From Azoarcus sp. CIB (GTDB lineage Bacteria > Pseudomonadota > Gammaproteobacteria > Burkholderiales > Rhodocyclaceae), in contig NZ_CP011072.1 of NCBI RefSeq assembly GCF_001190925.1, forward strand, positions 1,860,001 through 1,924,000: a stretch of DNA of 64,000 nt, in the 5' to 3' direction. The position numbers and the translations under genes were made by a program. The notes under the pieces are model-generated. The model was not told where the DNA came from and did not search any database. It was given only the letters and a program-made list of their open reading frames with translations. Below, one piece after another: positions 63,666-64,000 of this stretch (position 1 is its first letter; each line of letters begins with the position of its first letter).

Positions 63666-64000
63666 TCAGTTTGCGGCTTCAAGCTTTGTGACAGTGAACA
63701 CGCCATCAACGCGCTCGGCCCTGAAGCGGACCTTGTCGCCTATTCTGACCTGCTCGAGCATGGATGCATCGGCGGCACGGAAAACCATCGTCATTGCCGG
63801 CATGGCGAGATTTTCGAGCGGACCGTGGCTGATCGTAATTTTGCCGGTGCTCTTGTCAATCTTCTTGATCGTTCCGTCAGACAGCGCCGATACGATCTCG
63901 CTACCGCTGTCGGCAGCGCCAGCATGATGGGCATCGTGGCCGTTCGACGCAAAGGTCGGAGTGGCCACTGCGAGTGCTGCGAGGAGCGCAACGGTAGGAA
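63666..64000 (-). CDS. cusF: CusF-type periplasmic copper chaperone, cut by window edge
   Basis: The visible part has the tail of a signal peptide running off the edge (PTVALLAALAVATPTFA), then SNGHDAHHAG and the CusF fold with ITISHGPLENLAMPAMTMVF (His, Met, Met; the usual Trp is replaced by Ala, so the cation-pi contact is lost). An internal GTG at 63968 is not the true start. It is the first visible gene of the minus-strand cus-czc array. Confidence 0.85.
   Translation of the reverse strand, partial: PTVALLAALAVATPTFASNGHDAHHAGAADSGSEIVSALSDGTIKKIDKSTGKITISHGPLENLAMPAMTMVFRAADASMLEQVRIGDKVRFRAERVDGVFTVTKLEAAN

Overview
The window looks like a metal-resistance island in a GC-rich betaproteobacterium, most likely Rhodocyclales (Azoarcus/Thauera type) or Burkholderiales. 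This is inferred from the codon bias and from gene families typical of that group (CopK, CzcI, a CzcE-like protein, DUF4148, merT-merP with a GDCCVxC protein). A tyrosine-recombinase C-terminus at the left edge, one IS110/IS1111-type element, a broken IS1595-type element, an IS1182-type remnant, tandem duplications and several decayed genes point to repeated horizontal acquisition. No rRNA, tRNA or CRISPR array was seen.

Layout: 1-248, integrase tail. 307-1704, IS1111-type element with subterminal inverted repeats. 2047-6556, TonB receptor divergent from a NarX/NarL-type two-component system. 6777-10718, transposase remnant, cadR, a MerR-type promoter, cadA (Cd/Zn/Pb ATPase) and a Met-rich periplasmic protein. 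10861-13320, DsbB-like protein, ynfA and merR with merT truncated by a dead IS1595-type element. 13383-20977 (minus), a MerR-like regulator, a small Cys/Met protein and cusC-cusB-cusA-cusF. 21134-22505, second merR with intact merT-merP-GDCCVxC. 22480-24500 (minus), CusRS-type two-component system. 24669-32132, DUF4148 protein and czcI-czcC-accessory-czcB-czcA-accessory. 32199-35662, duplicated lipoprotein/ankyrin module around a beta-barrel gene. 35873-37706 (minus), three copK genes and a CzcE-like gene in AT-richer DNA. 39812-45401 (minus), copA-type ATPase followed by two methyltransferases, a YtkA-like protein, a DUF2933 protein and an HD-GYP protein, with most joints overlapping by 4 bp. 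46743-48868, a lone Rieske protein and a c-heme/beta-barrel fusion. 48921-49725, decayed ABC-2 permease. 50425-64000 (minus), a ten-gene array holding a CusFCBA set and a CzcCBA set joined by an ATGA overlap.

The genes cover metal handling by several routes. Four HME-RND tripartite exporters (two Cus-like, two Czc-like), two P1B ATPases, mercury uptake for reduction (no merA is present in the window), and many small periplasmic metal-binding proteins (CusF, CopK x3, CzcE-like, His/Met-rich peptides). A perfect or near-perfect TTAC-N6-GTAA dyad, resembling CopR/CusR boxes, occurs at four places: by the CusRS operon, before the second lipoprotein, before a His-rich peptide and upstream of copA. 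This suggests one copper-responsive regulon across the island. Two 648-bp direct repeats carrying merR and the start of merT flank the first cus operon and could recombine to delete it.
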